A DNA stretch of 64,000 bases from Paenibacillus nanensis (GCF_003583765.1 NZ_QXQA01000004.1:248001-312000); one strand, 5' to 3'; shown: positions 27,763 to 36,700, counted from the stretch's first letter. A program made the numbers and translations. Notes: generated by a model not told the origin, from the letters alone.

Positions 27763-28836
27763 GCTGCGCCGATCGATCGCTTCGGCCATCGTTTTGTCCG
27801 TCAGGTGAGCGTAGATTTGCGTCGTCTCCGGGGACGCGTGTCCTAATTGCTCCTGCGTCTTGTAAATGTCGTTCTGTAAATAATAATCGGTGGCGAAGGA
27901 ATGTCTGAGCTTATGCACGGACAGATAGGGCTTGCCGAACCGTTTGGCGTATTTGATGACCATCGCTTGGATCGCACGTTTGGTCATGCGCGAGCCTTCT
28001 CGGCTGCCGTTGGCGATGGCGAGGAATAGCGCCTTTTCGCGTTTTGGCGCTTTATACCGTGTTTCTCTGAGTTCGAGATACTGCTGCAAGTCATCGATCG
28101 CATCCTGCCGGAAATACACAGGCGTCTTGAAGGTATCGTCGTTTTTACCTTTCCGATAGACGTAGCACAGCTTTTTTTTCAGATCCAGGTCGTCCACGTT
28201 CAAATTAACAAGCTCGGAAACGCGAAGGCCCGAATGAAGAATGAGACTAATGATGCAAGCGTCGCGCGTCTTATTTAACTCGTACGAATAGACGGCCTGC
28301 TTGTTCCGAGCGACTTCCACGCCGTAATGGCTTCTAACGTAGTGAAGAAATTCCGCGATTTCGTTCTCCTGCAGCAGCTTCCCCTCTAGCTTTGCCGCCG
28401 TATCCTTCGGTTTATGCGTACGTTTAATGGACACCTTAGCCATAACATTCCGCTTGAGCAGCGGGTAAAAATCGTCGTCCTCCGCAATTTGACTTAAATA
28501 ATGAAAGAGGGAACGCAGGGAGGAGAGCTTTCTTGATATGGTCGTACGGTTATTCCGTTCCGGCTTATAGGTCGAAAGGAACATGCGATAATTGTCGATG
28601 CTTTCCATCTTTAACGTCTCGAGCTCCTGCAGCTGCACGTCCTTAAGAGCAGCCGCTGACGACAAGCCTTCGCTGATCAGCCACTTTAGAAACGTCTCGT
28701 AGTCTCTTATGTATTCGACTAAAGAAGAAGGAGAGAGGTCGGGAAGCTTGTAATTAATAAATTGCTCGATATACCACGGCATGGCGGGCAGCTTGGCGTC
28801 CAGCTCCTCGCGGTCCTTCAACTTGATGATATTCAT
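27742..28836 (-). CDS. xerS: Tyrosine recombinase, XerS type
   Basis: A 364-residue site-specific recombinase. The catalytic set is complete: Arg205 (SGLRVSEL), Lys229 (YRKGKN), His308 and Arg311 (HKLRHSF), His333 (LGHASPETT) and the nucleophile Tyr342 (IYAHL). The long N-terminal core-binding domain with KLPAMPWYIEQFINYKL is like XerS, the single-recombinase system that resolves chromosome dimers in streptococci and occurs in some Bacillales. In those species the dif site can lie next to the gene; the AT-rich 240 bases upstream are a candidate place but I could not identify a site. No phage or integron genes surround it. Confidence 0.85.
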   Translation of the reverse strand: MNIIKLKDREELDAKLPAMPWYIEQFINYKLPDLSPSSLVEYIRDYETFLKWLISEGLSSAAALKDVQLQELETLKMESIDNYRMFLSTYKPERNNRTTISRKLSSLRSLFHYLSQIAEDDDFYPLLKRNVMAKVSIKRTHKPKDTAAKLEGKLLQENEIAEFLHYVRSHYGVEVARNKQAVYSYELNKTRDACIISLILHSGLRVSELVNLNVDDLDLKKKLCYVYRKGKNDDTFKTPVYFRQDAIDDLQQYLELRETRYKAPKREKALFLAIANGSREGSRMTKRAIQAMVIKYAKRFGKPYLSVHKLRHSFATDYYLQNDIYKTQEQLGHASPETTQIYAHLTDKTMAEAIDRRSKEGKPD

Positions 28837-29073
28837 CGGCTGACCTCCTCGTCTATCTCTTTTATACGTATTGTACCAACGGTTTTAGTTTTGGACAATA
28901 GAAATGGAATTGCTAAATTAAAAGTATAAAAATAATAAACATTCTTTCATGAAATAACTCATAATTCTCATAATAGAAAGGTAATTATATGTAATTAGGA
29001 AATATGTATTACATAAATTAATAGAATTATGTTACACTCTTACAAGCCGATCATCGAGAAAAGGAGGAAATAT
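28837..29073. other. AT-rich divergent intergenic region
   Basis: About 240 bases between xerS and the spore hydrolase gene, strongly AT-rich from 28900 on. It must hold both promoters. I see no convincing sigma-A hexamer pair on either strand. A forespore sigma-G promoter is expected for sleB-like genes, but I could not place one with certainty. Confidence 0.5.
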
Positions 29074-29733
29074 ATGATGAAAAAGAAATGGGCGACACTA
29101 ACGGTCAGCGCTGCACTATTCTTGTCAATCTTTACTGGCGTGTCAGCGCCGGCCGCGCATGCGGCAGCGCCGCAAACGTTATCCTATGGAGAAACCGGTC
29201 ACGATGTGCCGGATTTACAATATCGCTTGAAAACATTAGGTTACTTTGAAACGGATATAACGGATTATTTTGGACCGGCTACCCGTTTTGCGCTTGCGAA
29301 ATTCCAGCGCGATTACGGCTTGGTTGTTGATGGTATAGCGGGAGCCAATACTTGGGCGATGCTGAAGAAGGTATCCGTTAACCGGACAGAGCTCGATCTG
29401 ATGGCTCGGATCATATACGGCGAAGCTAGAGGCGAATCGTATGAAGGTCAAGTGGCGGTTGGCGCGGTTGTCATGAACCGCCTGGCATCCTCGAAGTTCC
29501 CGAATACCGTTAGAGGCGTAATCGAGCAGCCAGGAGCCTTCACGGCCGTATCGGATGGTCAATATTATATGACTCCTGATAAAGAAGCTTATATGGCGGC
29601 CCTGGATGCGGTTCGAGGTTACGATCCCACGGGGGGAGCGCTCTACTACTTCAATCCGAATACGGCGACTTCGTCCTGGATCTGGTCGCGCCAGCAAACG
29701 GCGAAGATCGGCCGTCATATTTTTGCTGTGTAA
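29074..29733 (+). CDS. sleB: Spore cortex-lytic enzyme, SleB-like
   Basis: A 219-residue secreted cell wall hydrolase. It has a signal peptide (KKKWATLTVSAALFLSIF, likely cut after AHA near residue 30), a peptidoglycan-binding domain at about 33-93 (GETGHDVPDLQYRLKTLGYF) and a C-terminal Hydrolase_2 domain (LMARIIYGEARGESYEGQVA with the catalytic Glu). SleB is a lytic transglycosylase that breaks down the spore cortex during germination. The two adjacent ATGs at 29074 and 29077 follow AAGGAGG (29061-29067); the frame further upstream has no ribosome binding site. A ypeB partner gene is not adjacent, so this could be a SleB paralogue. Confidence 0.82.
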   Translation: MMKKKWATLTVSAALFLSIFTGVSAPAAHAAAPQTLSYGETGHDVPDLQYRLKTLGYFETDITDYFGPATRFALAKFQRDYGLVVDGIAGANTWAMLKKVSVNRTELDLMARIIYGEARGESYEGQVAVGAVVMNRLASSKFPNTVRGVIEQPGAFTAVSDGQYYMTPDKEAYMAALDAVRGYDPTGGALYYFNPNTATSSWIWSRQQTAKIGRHIFAV

Positions 29734-29739
29734 GGTATG

Positions 29740-29765
29740 TCCCGTCAGCTTGCTGGCGGGATTTT
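29740..29765 (+). terminator. Terminator after sleB-like gene
   Basis: TCCCGTCAGC and GCTGGCGGGA form the stem, followed by TTTT. Confidence 0.8.
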
Positions 29766-29846
29766 GTGCGTTTAGAGGCGGAATCGTACTGGGGCGTTGA
29801 ACGTGATATAATAATGATGGTAATCTAATTTTTGGGGGTGTCATGC

Positions 29847-30563
29847 ATGAAAGTGGAAATATGGTCGGACTTTGTATGTCCGTTTTGTTATATCGGGAAA
29901 AGAAAGTTCGAAATGGCTTTGCAGCAATTCTTACATAAGGATCAAGTCGTAACGGAGCTCAAAAGCTTCGAGCTCGATCCGAACGCGGATTCCAGCGCGC
30001 GTATAAGCACAAATGAGATGCTGGCTCAAAAATACGGCATGAGCATTGAGCAGGCGAAAGCCGCAAACGCCAATGTAACGCAAACAGCGGCAGAGGTGGG
30101 TCTTACCTTCCGGACCGAGGGGCAGCTCGTCCAAAATACGTTCGACTCTCACCGGTTGGCGCAATATGCGGCTGCGCAAGGCCGAGGAGCCGAGATGGCC
30201 GAACGGCTATTCCGCGCCCACTTCACGGATAACGATCCGATCGGCGAGAAGGACTGCCTCATTAAGCTTGCGTCGGAGGCTGGATTGGACAGCGAAAAGG
30301 TGAAGTCGATGCTTGACTCGGATGAATATGCCGGTACGGTTCGGGAGCAAGAGGAAGAGGGCAGCCGCCTGGGCATACGCGGCGTACCGTTCTTCGTCAT
30401 CGACCGCAAATACGCCGTGTCCGGCGCGCAGTCGCCTGCCGTTTTTCTCGATACGCTTCAAAAAGCATGGCAAGAGAAGTATCCGGAGCTTGTGCAGGTA
30501 GACGGCGGAGATGACGCGGCATGCACGGATGGTTACTGCGTGCCGGGGCTCGATAAGGAATAA
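29847..30563 (+). CDS. DsbA-family oxidoreductase (FrnE-like)
   Basis: A 238-residue cytoplasmic thioredoxin-fold protein with the active-site C11-P-F-C14 near the start (DFVCPFCYIGKRKFE), an all-helical insertion, and the cis-Pro loop GIRGVPFFVID. FrnE-like proteins act as disulfide isomerases or reductases without a signal peptide. A C-terminal CTDGYC adds a possible second redox pair. ATG at 29847 follows GGGGGTG; the TTG at 29832 overlaps that site and was rejected. The next gene, a lactonase, begins 53 bases downstream. Confidence 0.88.
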   Translation: MKVEIWSDFVCPFCYIGKRKFEMALQQFLHKDQVVTELKSFELDPNADSSARISTNEMLAQKYGMSIEQAKAANANVTQTAAEVGLTFRTEGQLVQNTFDSHRLAQYAAAQGRGAEMAERLFRAHFTDNDPIGEKDCLIKLASEAGLDSEKVKSMLDSDEYAGTVREQEEEGSRLGIRGVPFFVIDRKYAVSGAQSPAVFLDTLQKAWQEKYPELVQVDGGDDAACTDGYCVPGLDKE

Positions 30564-30616
30564 GGCCATTTGATTTGGCTATATTAAGGATCTGACTCTT
30601 GGGGAGGAATAAAGCA

Positions 30617-31702
30617 GTGTCAGCAGCTCAACAATCGTTGTTCGTAATTACCGGCTCCTATGCGGAGGAAGCGGATAAAGGACTGCGCCTATTCCGGTTT
30701 CATGAAGAAAACGGTCAAATGACCGAAATCGCTCATTATGCCGGACTAAAAAATCCGACATTCGTTAATGTCGACTCGGAACGCCGATTATTATACGCAA
30801 TCGCTGAAGGTATTAACAGCGAAGGGGGGAAAATCGGTGAAGCCGCGGCATTCCGCATCGACGAGTCGGAGGGGAAGCTCGTTCTCTTGAACCAAAGAGC
30901 AACGGTACAAGGGACAACCTGTCACATCCAACGGGATCAGAATAACCGTTTCTTGACGGTGACAAGCTATCATGGCGGCATGATCGGCCTTCTACAGATC
31001 GAGGAGGATGGATCGATCGGCGAGCTGCTTGATGTTCATCAGCATGCTGGCGGAAGCGTTGATCCGGAACGGCAGGACCGCCCTCATCCGCATTCCAGCT
31101 TCTATAGTCCCGATGGCCGTTATTTGCTCGTTCAAGACTTAGGCCTCGATGAGATTATCGTGTACAAGCTGAATGCCGATACCGGAAAGCTTAGCCGTCA
31201 TGGCGCAACAAAGCTGCATGGAGGAGCTGGCCCAAGACATTTGACGTTCCATCCGAACGGGAAATGGGTTTATGTCATTAACGAATTGGATTCTACGGTT
31301 ACGGGGCTTGCTTTCGATGCCGAGACCGGCTCGCTTCAGCCGTTCCAAACAATCAGCACGCTGCCATTGGATTTCGAGGGAGAAAACGGCTGTGCGGAAA
31401 TCGCGATTTCGGCAGACGGCCGTTACGTGTACGGCTCCAACCGCGGGCATGACAGTATTGTAGTGTATGCTGTAAACGCTGAATCGGGTGAATTGACGCT
31501 GGTCCAGCATCATCCGACAGGCGGAGGGCACCCAAGGCATTTCGCGTTAACGCCATGCGGCGATTATTTGCTCGTTGCCAATCGCGACGCCAACAATATC
31601 GTCACGCTTCGGGTGAATAAAGAATCCGGGATGCTGAGCGCGACGGGGCAAGAAATAGAGGCTTCAAAGCCTGTATGCGTTGTTCCAGTCTATTTGAAGT
31701 AG
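30617..31702 (+). CDS. Lactonase family protein (6-phosphogluconolactonase-like)
   Basis: A 361-residue seven-bladed beta-propeller of the Pgl/YkgB type, which hydrolyses 6-phosphogluconolactone in the pentose phosphate pathway. Repeated blade motifs are visible (PTFVNVDSERRLLYAI, HPHSSFYSPDGRYLLVQDLG, PRHLTFHPNGKWVYVINELDS, PRHFALTPCGDYLLVANRD). GTG at 30617 follows GGGGAGGA by 8 bases; the TTG upstream (30599) overlaps that site. Substrate is inferred from the family only, since related propellers act on other lactones. Confidence 0.82.
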   Translation: MSAAQQSLFVITGSYAEEADKGLRLFRFHEENGQMTEIAHYAGLKNPTFVNVDSERRLLYAIAEGINSEGGKIGEAAAFRIDESEGKLVLLNQRATVQGTTCHIQRDQNNRFLTVTSYHGGMIGLLQIEEDGSIGELLDVHQHAGGSVDPERQDRPHPHSSFYSPDGRYLLVQDLGLDEIIVYKLNADTGKLSRHGATKLHGGAGPRHLTFHPNGKWVYVINELDSTVTGLAFDAETGSLQPFQTISTLPLDFEGENGCAEIAISADGRYVYGSNRGHDSIVVYAVNAESGELTLVQHHPTGGGHPRHFALTPCGDYLLVANRDANNIVTLRVNKESGMLSATGQEIEASKPVCVVPVYLK

Positions 31703-31760
31703 TTCACAGCATGAATGAATATACAGCACTAAAGGTTAGATAGAAAGGACTTGTAATTTC

Positions 31761-31976
31761 GTGACAAGTAGCACCGACTCTAAAGCAGATCTTAAACCGA
31801 CGAAAATATGGAAATGTAAAAACCCCGACTGTAAAGCTTGGGTGCGCGACGAATTTGCCGCTGACGAGCAGCTATGTCCGATCTGTAAGGGGCCGATGCT
31901 CCGCAGTATGAGACACTTGCCGCCGGTTCAGAAAAAAGCCAAATCGCAGCCGCGCAAGCCAAAATCATTGTTTTAG
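31761..31976 (+). CDS. Cold-inducible YdjO-like zinc-ribbon protein
   Basis: A 71-residue basic protein with a short zinc-ribbon pattern, Cys-x4-Cys (WKCKNPDCKAWV) and Cys-x2-Cys (LCPICKG). This matches the YdjO family, named for a cold-induced protein of Bacillus subtilis whose function is unknown. The C-terminal tail is lysine/proline rich (KKAKSQPRKPKSLF). The start is GTG at 31761 after AGAAAGGA. A strong terminator follows. Confidence 0.8.
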   Translation: MTSSTDSKADLKPTKIWKCKNPDCKAWVRDEFAADEQLCPICKGPMLRSMRHLPPVQKKAKSQPRKPKSLF

Positions 31977-31980
31977 AACG

Positions 31981-32026
31981 ACAGGCTGACCAAAGGTCCA
32001 TGCGACCTAAGGGCAGCCTGTTTTTT
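31981..32026 (+). terminator. Terminator after ydjO-like gene
   Basis: ACAGGCTGACC pairs with GGGCAGCCTGT, followed by six T. Confidence 0.85.
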
Positions 32027-32117
32027 CATTTAGGACTTGCCCCGCGTGCCGTCAGTGCATGGCAGGACCGAATATGGTAGGATAAGAATACGTAAATGCT
32101 AGAAAGCGAGGCGTGTC

Positions 32118-32555
32118 ATGGCGAAGGGGAGCGATGCTCAGCAATCGATTCTGTTAATCGACGGCGTATGTCATCTGTGCCAGAATATCACCCGTTACGT
32201 TGTAGAGCATGATCATAAGCGCAAGTTTTCCTTTGCTGCGCTGCAGTCTCTGGCGGGAAGCCGGCTGCTCCGGCAAGGGGGCTTGAGCGAAAAGGATTGG
32301 GATTCGTTCGTCCTTGTGGAGAACGGCAGATATTATACCAGCTCCGGTGCTGCGCTGCGGGTTATGCGCGGGCTTGGCGGATGGCGAAGGATCGCGTATG
32401 CTTTTATTCTGATTCCAAGGCCGATTCGCGATGGGGCTTATCGCCTCGTAGCGCGCAATCGTTACCGCTGGTTCGGTAAGTCGGACGTTTGTCTGATGCC
32501 GACCAAAGAAGTGATGTCCCGGTTTCTCGAAGACGGATTAAATACACAGCTATGA
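32118..32555 (+). CDS. DCC-family thiol-disulfide oxidoreductase (YuxK-like)
   Basis: A 145-residue protein of the DUF393/DCC family. The family motif is present as D15-G-V-C18-H-L-C21; the thioredoxin-like fold and two cysteines suggest redox activity, but the biological role is unknown. The middle TSSGAALRVMRGLGGWRR and the end RNRYRWFGKSDVCLMP are family-typical. The next gene starts 27 bases downstream, so the pair may be co-transcribed. Confidence 0.85.
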   Translation: MAKGSDAQQSILLIDGVCHLCQNITRYVVEHDHKRKFSFAALQSLAGSRLLRQGGLSEKDWDSFVLVENGRYYTSSGAALRVMRGLGGWRRIAYAFILIPRPIRDGAYRLVARNRYRWFGKSDVCLMPTKEVMSRFLEDGLNTQL

Positions 32556-32582
32556 AATATGACGACGTTGGAGCGTACAAAA

Positions 32583-33461
32583 ATGAAGAGGTTCAAAAAG
32601 TTTTATATCGAAACAACAAGCATTTGCAATTTATCATGCGTCTTCTGTCCGCCGACTCAACGCGCAAAAGGGTTTGTGACGGTTGAGGATTTCACCAGCA
32701 CGCTGGATCAGATCAAGCCGTTCACGGACTATATATACTTCCATGTCAAAGGCGAGCCGCTGCTGCATCCGAAAATTGACGTGCTGCTGGATATCGCGCA
32801 TGAGAAAGGCTTTAAGGTGAACATCACGACGAACGGCACGTTAATTACAAAAAATAAAGCCAAGCTACTGGGGAAGCCGGCTCTGCGGCAAATCAACTTT
32901 TCGCTGCATAGCTTTGACGGACATCCCGGATCGAAGGACAAAGCGGCTTATTTGGCGGAAATATTGGCGTTCGTGAAGGAAGCGACGGAGACAAGCGATC
33001 TTATCGTGTCGTACCGGCTATGGAATTTGGATATGGACAACGAAGTGAATAAGCAGCGCGAGAAAAACCGCGAGCTGCTCAGCATGATTGAAGAGGCGTA
33101 CGGCCTGGATTATAAAATCGAAGAAAAGTTTAAACCGGGAACGGGCGTGAAGATTGCCGAGCGGATTTATCTGAATCAAGATCCGGAATTTAAATGGCCG
33201 GATTTGAAGGAGCCGGAGGATGACGGGAAAGGGTTCTGCTACGCGCTTCGCAATCAAGCGGGCGTGCTCATTGACGGCACCGTTATCCCGTGCTGTCTGG
33301 ATGGGGAAGGGATTCTGAATCTCGGCAACATTCACGAGAAGCCGTTCGAGGACATTATCGAGGGAGAGCGGGCGACACGGATTTACGACGGCTTCTCCCG
33401 CAGGGAAGCCGTCGAGGAGCTGTGCCGCAAATGCGGATACCGTCAACGCTTCGGCACATAG
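32583..33461 (+). CDS. Radical SAM/SPASM domain protein
   Basis: A 292-residue radical SAM protein. The cluster motif is C15-x3-C19-x2-C22 (SICNLSCVFC), followed by HVKGEPLLHP, and a C-terminal SPASM-type segment with TVIPCCLDGEG and LCRKCGYRQRF that can hold an auxiliary cluster. No peptide substrate gene is next to it, so whether it modifies a peptide is unknown. ATG at 32583 lies 9 bases after GGAG and fits the usual N-terminus of the family; an ATG at 32559 would add eight residues. The last 19 bases overlap the convergent ClC gene. Confidence 0.85.
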   Translation: MKRFKKFYIETTSICNLSCVFCPPTQRAKGFVTVEDFTSTLDQIKPFTDYIYFHVKGEPLLHPKIDVLLDIAHEKGFKVNITTNGTLITKNKAKLLGKPALRQINFSLHSFDGHPGSKDKAAYLAEILAFVKEATETSDLIVSYRLWNLDMDNEVNKQREKNRELLSMIEEAYGLDYKIEEKFKPGTGVKIAERIYLNQDPEFKWPDLKEPEDDGKGFCYALRNQAGVLIDGTVIPCCLDGEGILNLGNIHEKPFEDIIEGERATRIYDGFSRREAVEELCRKCGYRQRFGT

Positions 33462-34648
33462 GTTCGAATATGGGAATCATAGATGCCCGTACGGCCGGAG
33501 ACCAGCGCGCTGATGAAGCAGGCGATGAGCAGATAGAAGGCGCCGTGGACACCGAACAGCTCCAGGCCAAGCACCGTGCAGGCGAGCGGCGTTTTGGAAG
33601 CGGCGCCGAACACCGACGCAAGCCCAAGCGCCGCAAGGAACGGAGCGGACAGCGACAGATAGCTCGACAGCGCGCTTCCGAGCGTTGAGCCGATCACGAA
33701 TAACGGCGTCACTTCGCCGCCGAGGAAGCCGGAGCCAAGCGTGACGGACGTAAATAACGTCTTAAGCAGAAAGACGATCGGCGATACCGCTTCGTGGAAA
33801 GCCTGTTCCATAAGCGGCAGGCCGAGTCCCAAATAATCGCGGCTGCCGATTGCGCAGACGAGCGCAATAATCAGCAGCCCGCCGACAAAGCTGCGCAACG
33901 CAGGGTTCTTCAGCCCTCTTGCGAACAGCTTTTTTAGGCTGCCTGTCAGCCTTACGAACAGCATGGCTGCGAGTCCGAAAGCGACAGCAGCGGCTGCAAC
34001 CTTCAGCAGCACGGCCGGGTGGAGGGCGGGAACAGCCCCCATCTCGTAATGGCTGTGCCGGGCTCCCCAAGCGAGCGTAACGAAATGTCCGGTATAGCTT
34101 GCTATGAGGCAAGGAATCAGTGCCTCGTAGCGCATATTGCGGCGCGCGCTGGCTTCAAGCGCGAACAAGGTGCCCGCAAGCGGCGTTCCGAAGACGGAGC
34201 TGAAGCCGGCGCCGATTCCGCACAGGACCAGGACGCGCCGGTCCCAATGGTTCAGCTTGAACAGCTTGCCTATGCTAGAAGATAAGCTGCCGCTCATCTG
34301 CACGGCCGTGCCCTCGCGGCCTGCCGACCCGCCGAGCAAGTGGGTGACAAGCGTGCCGAAGAGAACGAGCGGGGCCATGCGAAGCGGCACGCTGCCGTTG
34401 CCGGTATGCACTTGCTCCATGACCAGATTGTTGCCGCGTAAGGTTTCTTTTCCATAGACTATATAAATATAGCTGACAAAGGCGCCGCCCAAAGGGAGAA
34501 GCCATAACAGCCAGCGATGCTGCATCTGCTGTTGGGTTACGGCTTCCAAGCTAAATAAAAAAACAGCCGACGCGGTGCCGGCTGCCGCTCCTGCAGGCAA
34601 AGCCATAAATATGTGCTTCAGCCAGCTAAGCAGGATGGATCGGATCAT
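33443..34648 (-). CDS. ClC-family anion channel or antiporter
   Basis: A 401-residue integral membrane protein with ten or more hydrophobic helices. ClC motifs are present: RGNNLVMEQVH (equivalent of the first selectivity-filter stretch), GSAGREGTAVQMSGS and GSGFLGGEVTPLF. The usual GSGIP filter is replaced by GNNLV, and the GREGT and GGEVTP forms are those I associate with the small fluoride-type CLC-F branch. No fluoride riboswitch is present: the gene begins 3 bases after the FhuF-like gene and shares its promoter. Fluoride specificity is therefore a hypothesis. Confidence 0.82.
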   Translation of the reverse strand: MIRSILLSWLKHIFMALPAGAAAGTASAVFLFSLEAVTQQQMQHRWLLWLLPLGGAFVSYIYIVYGKETLRGNNLVMEQVHTGNGSVPLRMAPLVLFGTLVTHLLGGSAGREGTAVQMSGSLSSSIGKLFKLNHWDRRVLVLCGIGAGFSSVFGTPLAGTLFALEASARRNMRYEALIPCLIASYTGHFVTLAWGARHSHYEMGAVPALHPAVLLKVAAAAVAFGLAAMLFVRLTGSLKKLFARGLKNPALRSFVGGLLIIALVCAIGSRDYLGLGLPLMEQAFHEAVSPIVFLLKTLFTSVTLGSGFLGGEVTPLFVIGSTLGSALSSYLSLSAPFLAALGLASVFGAASKTPLACTVLGLELFGVHGAFYLLIACFISALVSGRTGIYDSHIRTYVPKR

Positions 34649-34651
34649 AAG

Positions 34652-35452
34652 TTAAGCTTGGCTCGCCAATACTTGCTGACGGCGTTCCTCTCGTTCCGCA
34701 GGCAGCATCTGCGGGCAGTTATAGCATTTCTCGCCGTTCTCCCTGCGGTCGTACATGCAGCAGGCGGAACGCAATATAAACTTGCCGTCCGGCGGCGACC
34801 AAGGATTATCAATGTAGCGCGGCTTATGGACGTAAGGATTGCGCCTCCGCTCGAACACTTCCGCAGGCAGCGCTTCAATCACTTTGAAGTCGGCCTCCAA
34901 CCGGTCCGAAAGCTCGGGCCGGCCGAGCTCTTGGCGAACGTATTCAAGCACCGAATGAATTTGGGCGCCGAATTGGTTCCAGATCATATCCGGCTTAACG
35001 CCTCCGGCGCGGGCGATGGACTCGATGCCGGGAATAGCCGTTTCTTTAATAAATGTTGTCCACGCTTCGGAGATAACAGCCGCTCTCTCATCTTCTCGCT
35101 CGGGAAGCGGAATCATATCAAGCTCCTTGATTTTGTAGCCGATATGGAGATGGTCGTGATGCCACTCAAGCTGCAACGTTAATTGATCCAGCGGAAGACG
35201 GAGCATCTGATTATGCGCCGCGCCGAAAAACAGGTTCATAAACCCGAGATTGAAGAAGGTCGTTCCCGTAAAAGAAGCGGGGAGATCCATGCCGGTCGCG
35301 TTCCAATGCTTACCGACTTCGTTCAGCACGTCTTCGGCGCGCTTCGGGTCAAGCAGCTGTTCTGCAGGAAGCTCGTAAAGCGTTTCCTCCGCGCCTTCCG
35401 GAGATATATGGTAGAACATTTTGACAAGCGAGAAATCAAGCGCTTGTGACAT
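34652..35452 (-). CDS. FhuF-like ferric-siderophore reductase
   Basis: A 266-residue cytoplasmic protein with a C-terminal [2Fe-2S] motif Cys-Cys-x10-Cys-x2-Cys (CCMYDRRENGEKCYNC), the hallmark of FhuF, which releases iron from imported siderophores by reducing Fe(III). A Fur box lies just upstream, which supports iron control. The N-terminal 200 residues follow the low-identity FhuF fold. It is followed after 3 bases by the ClC gene. The siderophore used is unknown. Confidence 0.82.
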   Translation of the reverse strand: MSQALDFSLVKMFYHISPEGAEETLYELPAEQLLDPKRAEDVLNEVGKHWNATGMDLPASFTGTTFFNLGFMNLFFGAAHNQMLRLPLDQLTLQLEWHHDHLHIGYKIKELDMIPLPEREDERAAVISEAWTTFIKETAIPGIESIARAGGVKPDMIWNQFGAQIHSVLEYVRQELGRPELSDRLEADFKVIEALPAEVFERRRNPYVHKPRYIDNPWSPPDGKFILRSACCMYDRRENGEKCYNCPQMLPAEREERRQQVLASQA

Positions 35453-35473
35453 GGGAAGCCTCCTCTGATTTTG

Positions 35474-35488
35474 TGATAATCGTTATCA
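35474..35488. promoter_or_regulatory. Fur box
   Basis: TGATAAT-C-GTTATCA is a 7-1-7 inverted repeat with one mismatch to the Bacillus Fur consensus TGATAATNATTATCA. It lies 22 bases ahead of the FhuF-like start codon, so iron should repress the fhuF-ClC unit. Confidence 0.88.
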
Positions 35489-35540
35489 ATAAATGGCTAG
35501 AGTAATTATAGAACTCGCTTGCTCCCCTTGTCAATTGAAC

Positions 35541-35578
35541 AAAAGAAAGCAAGCCTCGCTGCGGCAGCAAGGCTTGCG
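35541..35578 (-). terminator. Terminator of the cation efflux gene
   Basis: GCAAGCC (35549-35555) and GGCTTGC (35571-35577) form the stem; reading the minus strand it is followed by TTTCTTTT. Confidence 0.75.
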
Positions 35579-35586
35579 GACAATGT

Positions 35587-36558
35587 TTAGGTTTGCGGTG
35601 CGGTGCGCTGCCACGTTACTTCGCCGTTGTCGTCCATGATGCCGAGAGTGACGTCGGCAATATCGTGGTCTTTCAGCATCGCGTCGATCACGCGCTGCTT
35701 AATTTCGGTTGCTTCTGCAAGAGAGAGGCCTTTCCTAAGCTCAACATAGGCTTCGACATGATATCGGCGGCCTTCCTGCAAAATACGCATTTTATGGATA
35801 TCGGTCACATCCGGATCCTCTAAGATCATTGAGCCGATTCTGACTTCGACATCCTTCGGCGCGGCAACGCCGATCAGTCCGACCATGTTATCGTAGCCGA
35901 CCTTAAAAGCGACGCCGATCATCAGGAATGAGATTAGAATCGACGCGATCCCGTCCATCATTCGGAAGGTCGTAAACTCGGCCAATATAATGGCGAAGAG
36001 CGCCAACAGCTGACCGAGCGTGGCAACGACATCTTCATAAAAAACGAGACGGGTAGGCGGCGCTGCTCTCCCGACGTTGCGAACCGCGGAAGGAACGATA
36101 CCTAACCCTTTAGCGCCAGAACGCGTTTCTTTTACAATTTCTTTCATCGCTTTGATTAAGATCGCGCCGTCTACGCCGGTAGCGATCAGTAAAACGATAA
36201 AGTTTAGCCAAAAATTCGTGGATTCAGCTGGATGCTTCAGGAGATGAACGCCTTCATGGAACGTTTCATAAGCCATGATGGTGACCACAATGACGGCGAT
36301 CATACAGAACAGGTTCACGACGCGTCCGAATCCGGTTGGGAATCTCGGCGTCGGTTTGCGCTCGGCCAGCACGCTGCCGACAAAGACGAAGCCTTGGTTC
36401 ACCGCGTCCGCGACGGAATGCATCGTGGACGCAAACATCGTGCCGCTGCCGCTGATGGCGGCGGCGATTCCTTTAATAATAGCGAGACCAACGTTGCCGA
36501 GGGCCGCGGTTGCCGAAGAGGTGTTGCCTTTTTTGATCAGCGCCCAAAAATTGCTCAT
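35587..36558 (-). CDS. Cation diffusion facilitator family transporter
   Basis: A 323-residue membrane protein that exports divalent metals (Zn, Mn, Fe or Co) in exchange for protons. The metal-site signatures are HSVADAVNQ in helix 2 and a later YEDVVATLGQ plus MMDGIASILIS. The C-terminal cytoplasmic domain carries HKMRILQEGRRYHVEAYVEL. It resembles the SLC30A9-like branch, whose metal specificity is unclear. It is a single gene with its own terminator, upstream of the Fur-controlled unit but not under the Fur box. Confidence 0.87.
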   Translation of the reverse strand: MSNFWALIKKGNTSSATAALGNVGLAIIKGIAAAISGSGTMFASTMHSVADAVNQGFVFVGSVLAERKPTPRFPTGFGRVVNLFCMIAVIVVTIMAYETFHEGVHLLKHPAESTNFWLNFIVLLIATGVDGAILIKAMKEIVKETRSGAKGLGIVPSAVRNVGRAAPPTRLVFYEDVVATLGQLLALFAIILAEFTTFRMMDGIASILISFLMIGVAFKVGYDNMVGLIGVAAPKDVEVRIGSMILEDPDVTDIHKMRILQEGRRYHVEAYVELRKGLSLAEATEIKQRVIDAMLKDHDIADVTLGIMDDNGEVTWQRTAPQT

Positions 36559-36671
36559 CGTTCTACATGTCCTCCGTTTCAGATGGTTTGATTGTCATTA
36601 TATTCCTAATAAGGGATGAGTTCAATGAGAAGGCTGTTTCTGATAAAAGGGATGTCGATTTGGAGTGAACT

Positions 36672-36700
36672 TTGGCAATTGGCGGCGAAGCTATTATAAT
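36672..36700 (+). promoter_or_regulatory. Promoter of the GNAT gene
   Basis: TTGGCA at 36672-36677, a 17-base spacer and TATAAT at 36695-36700. Confidence 0.75.

Noticed and set aside
34649..35600. Fluoride riboswitch for the ClC gene
   Set aside because: No crcB-type sequence is seen; only 3 bases separate the gene from the one upstream, and that gene has a Fur box.
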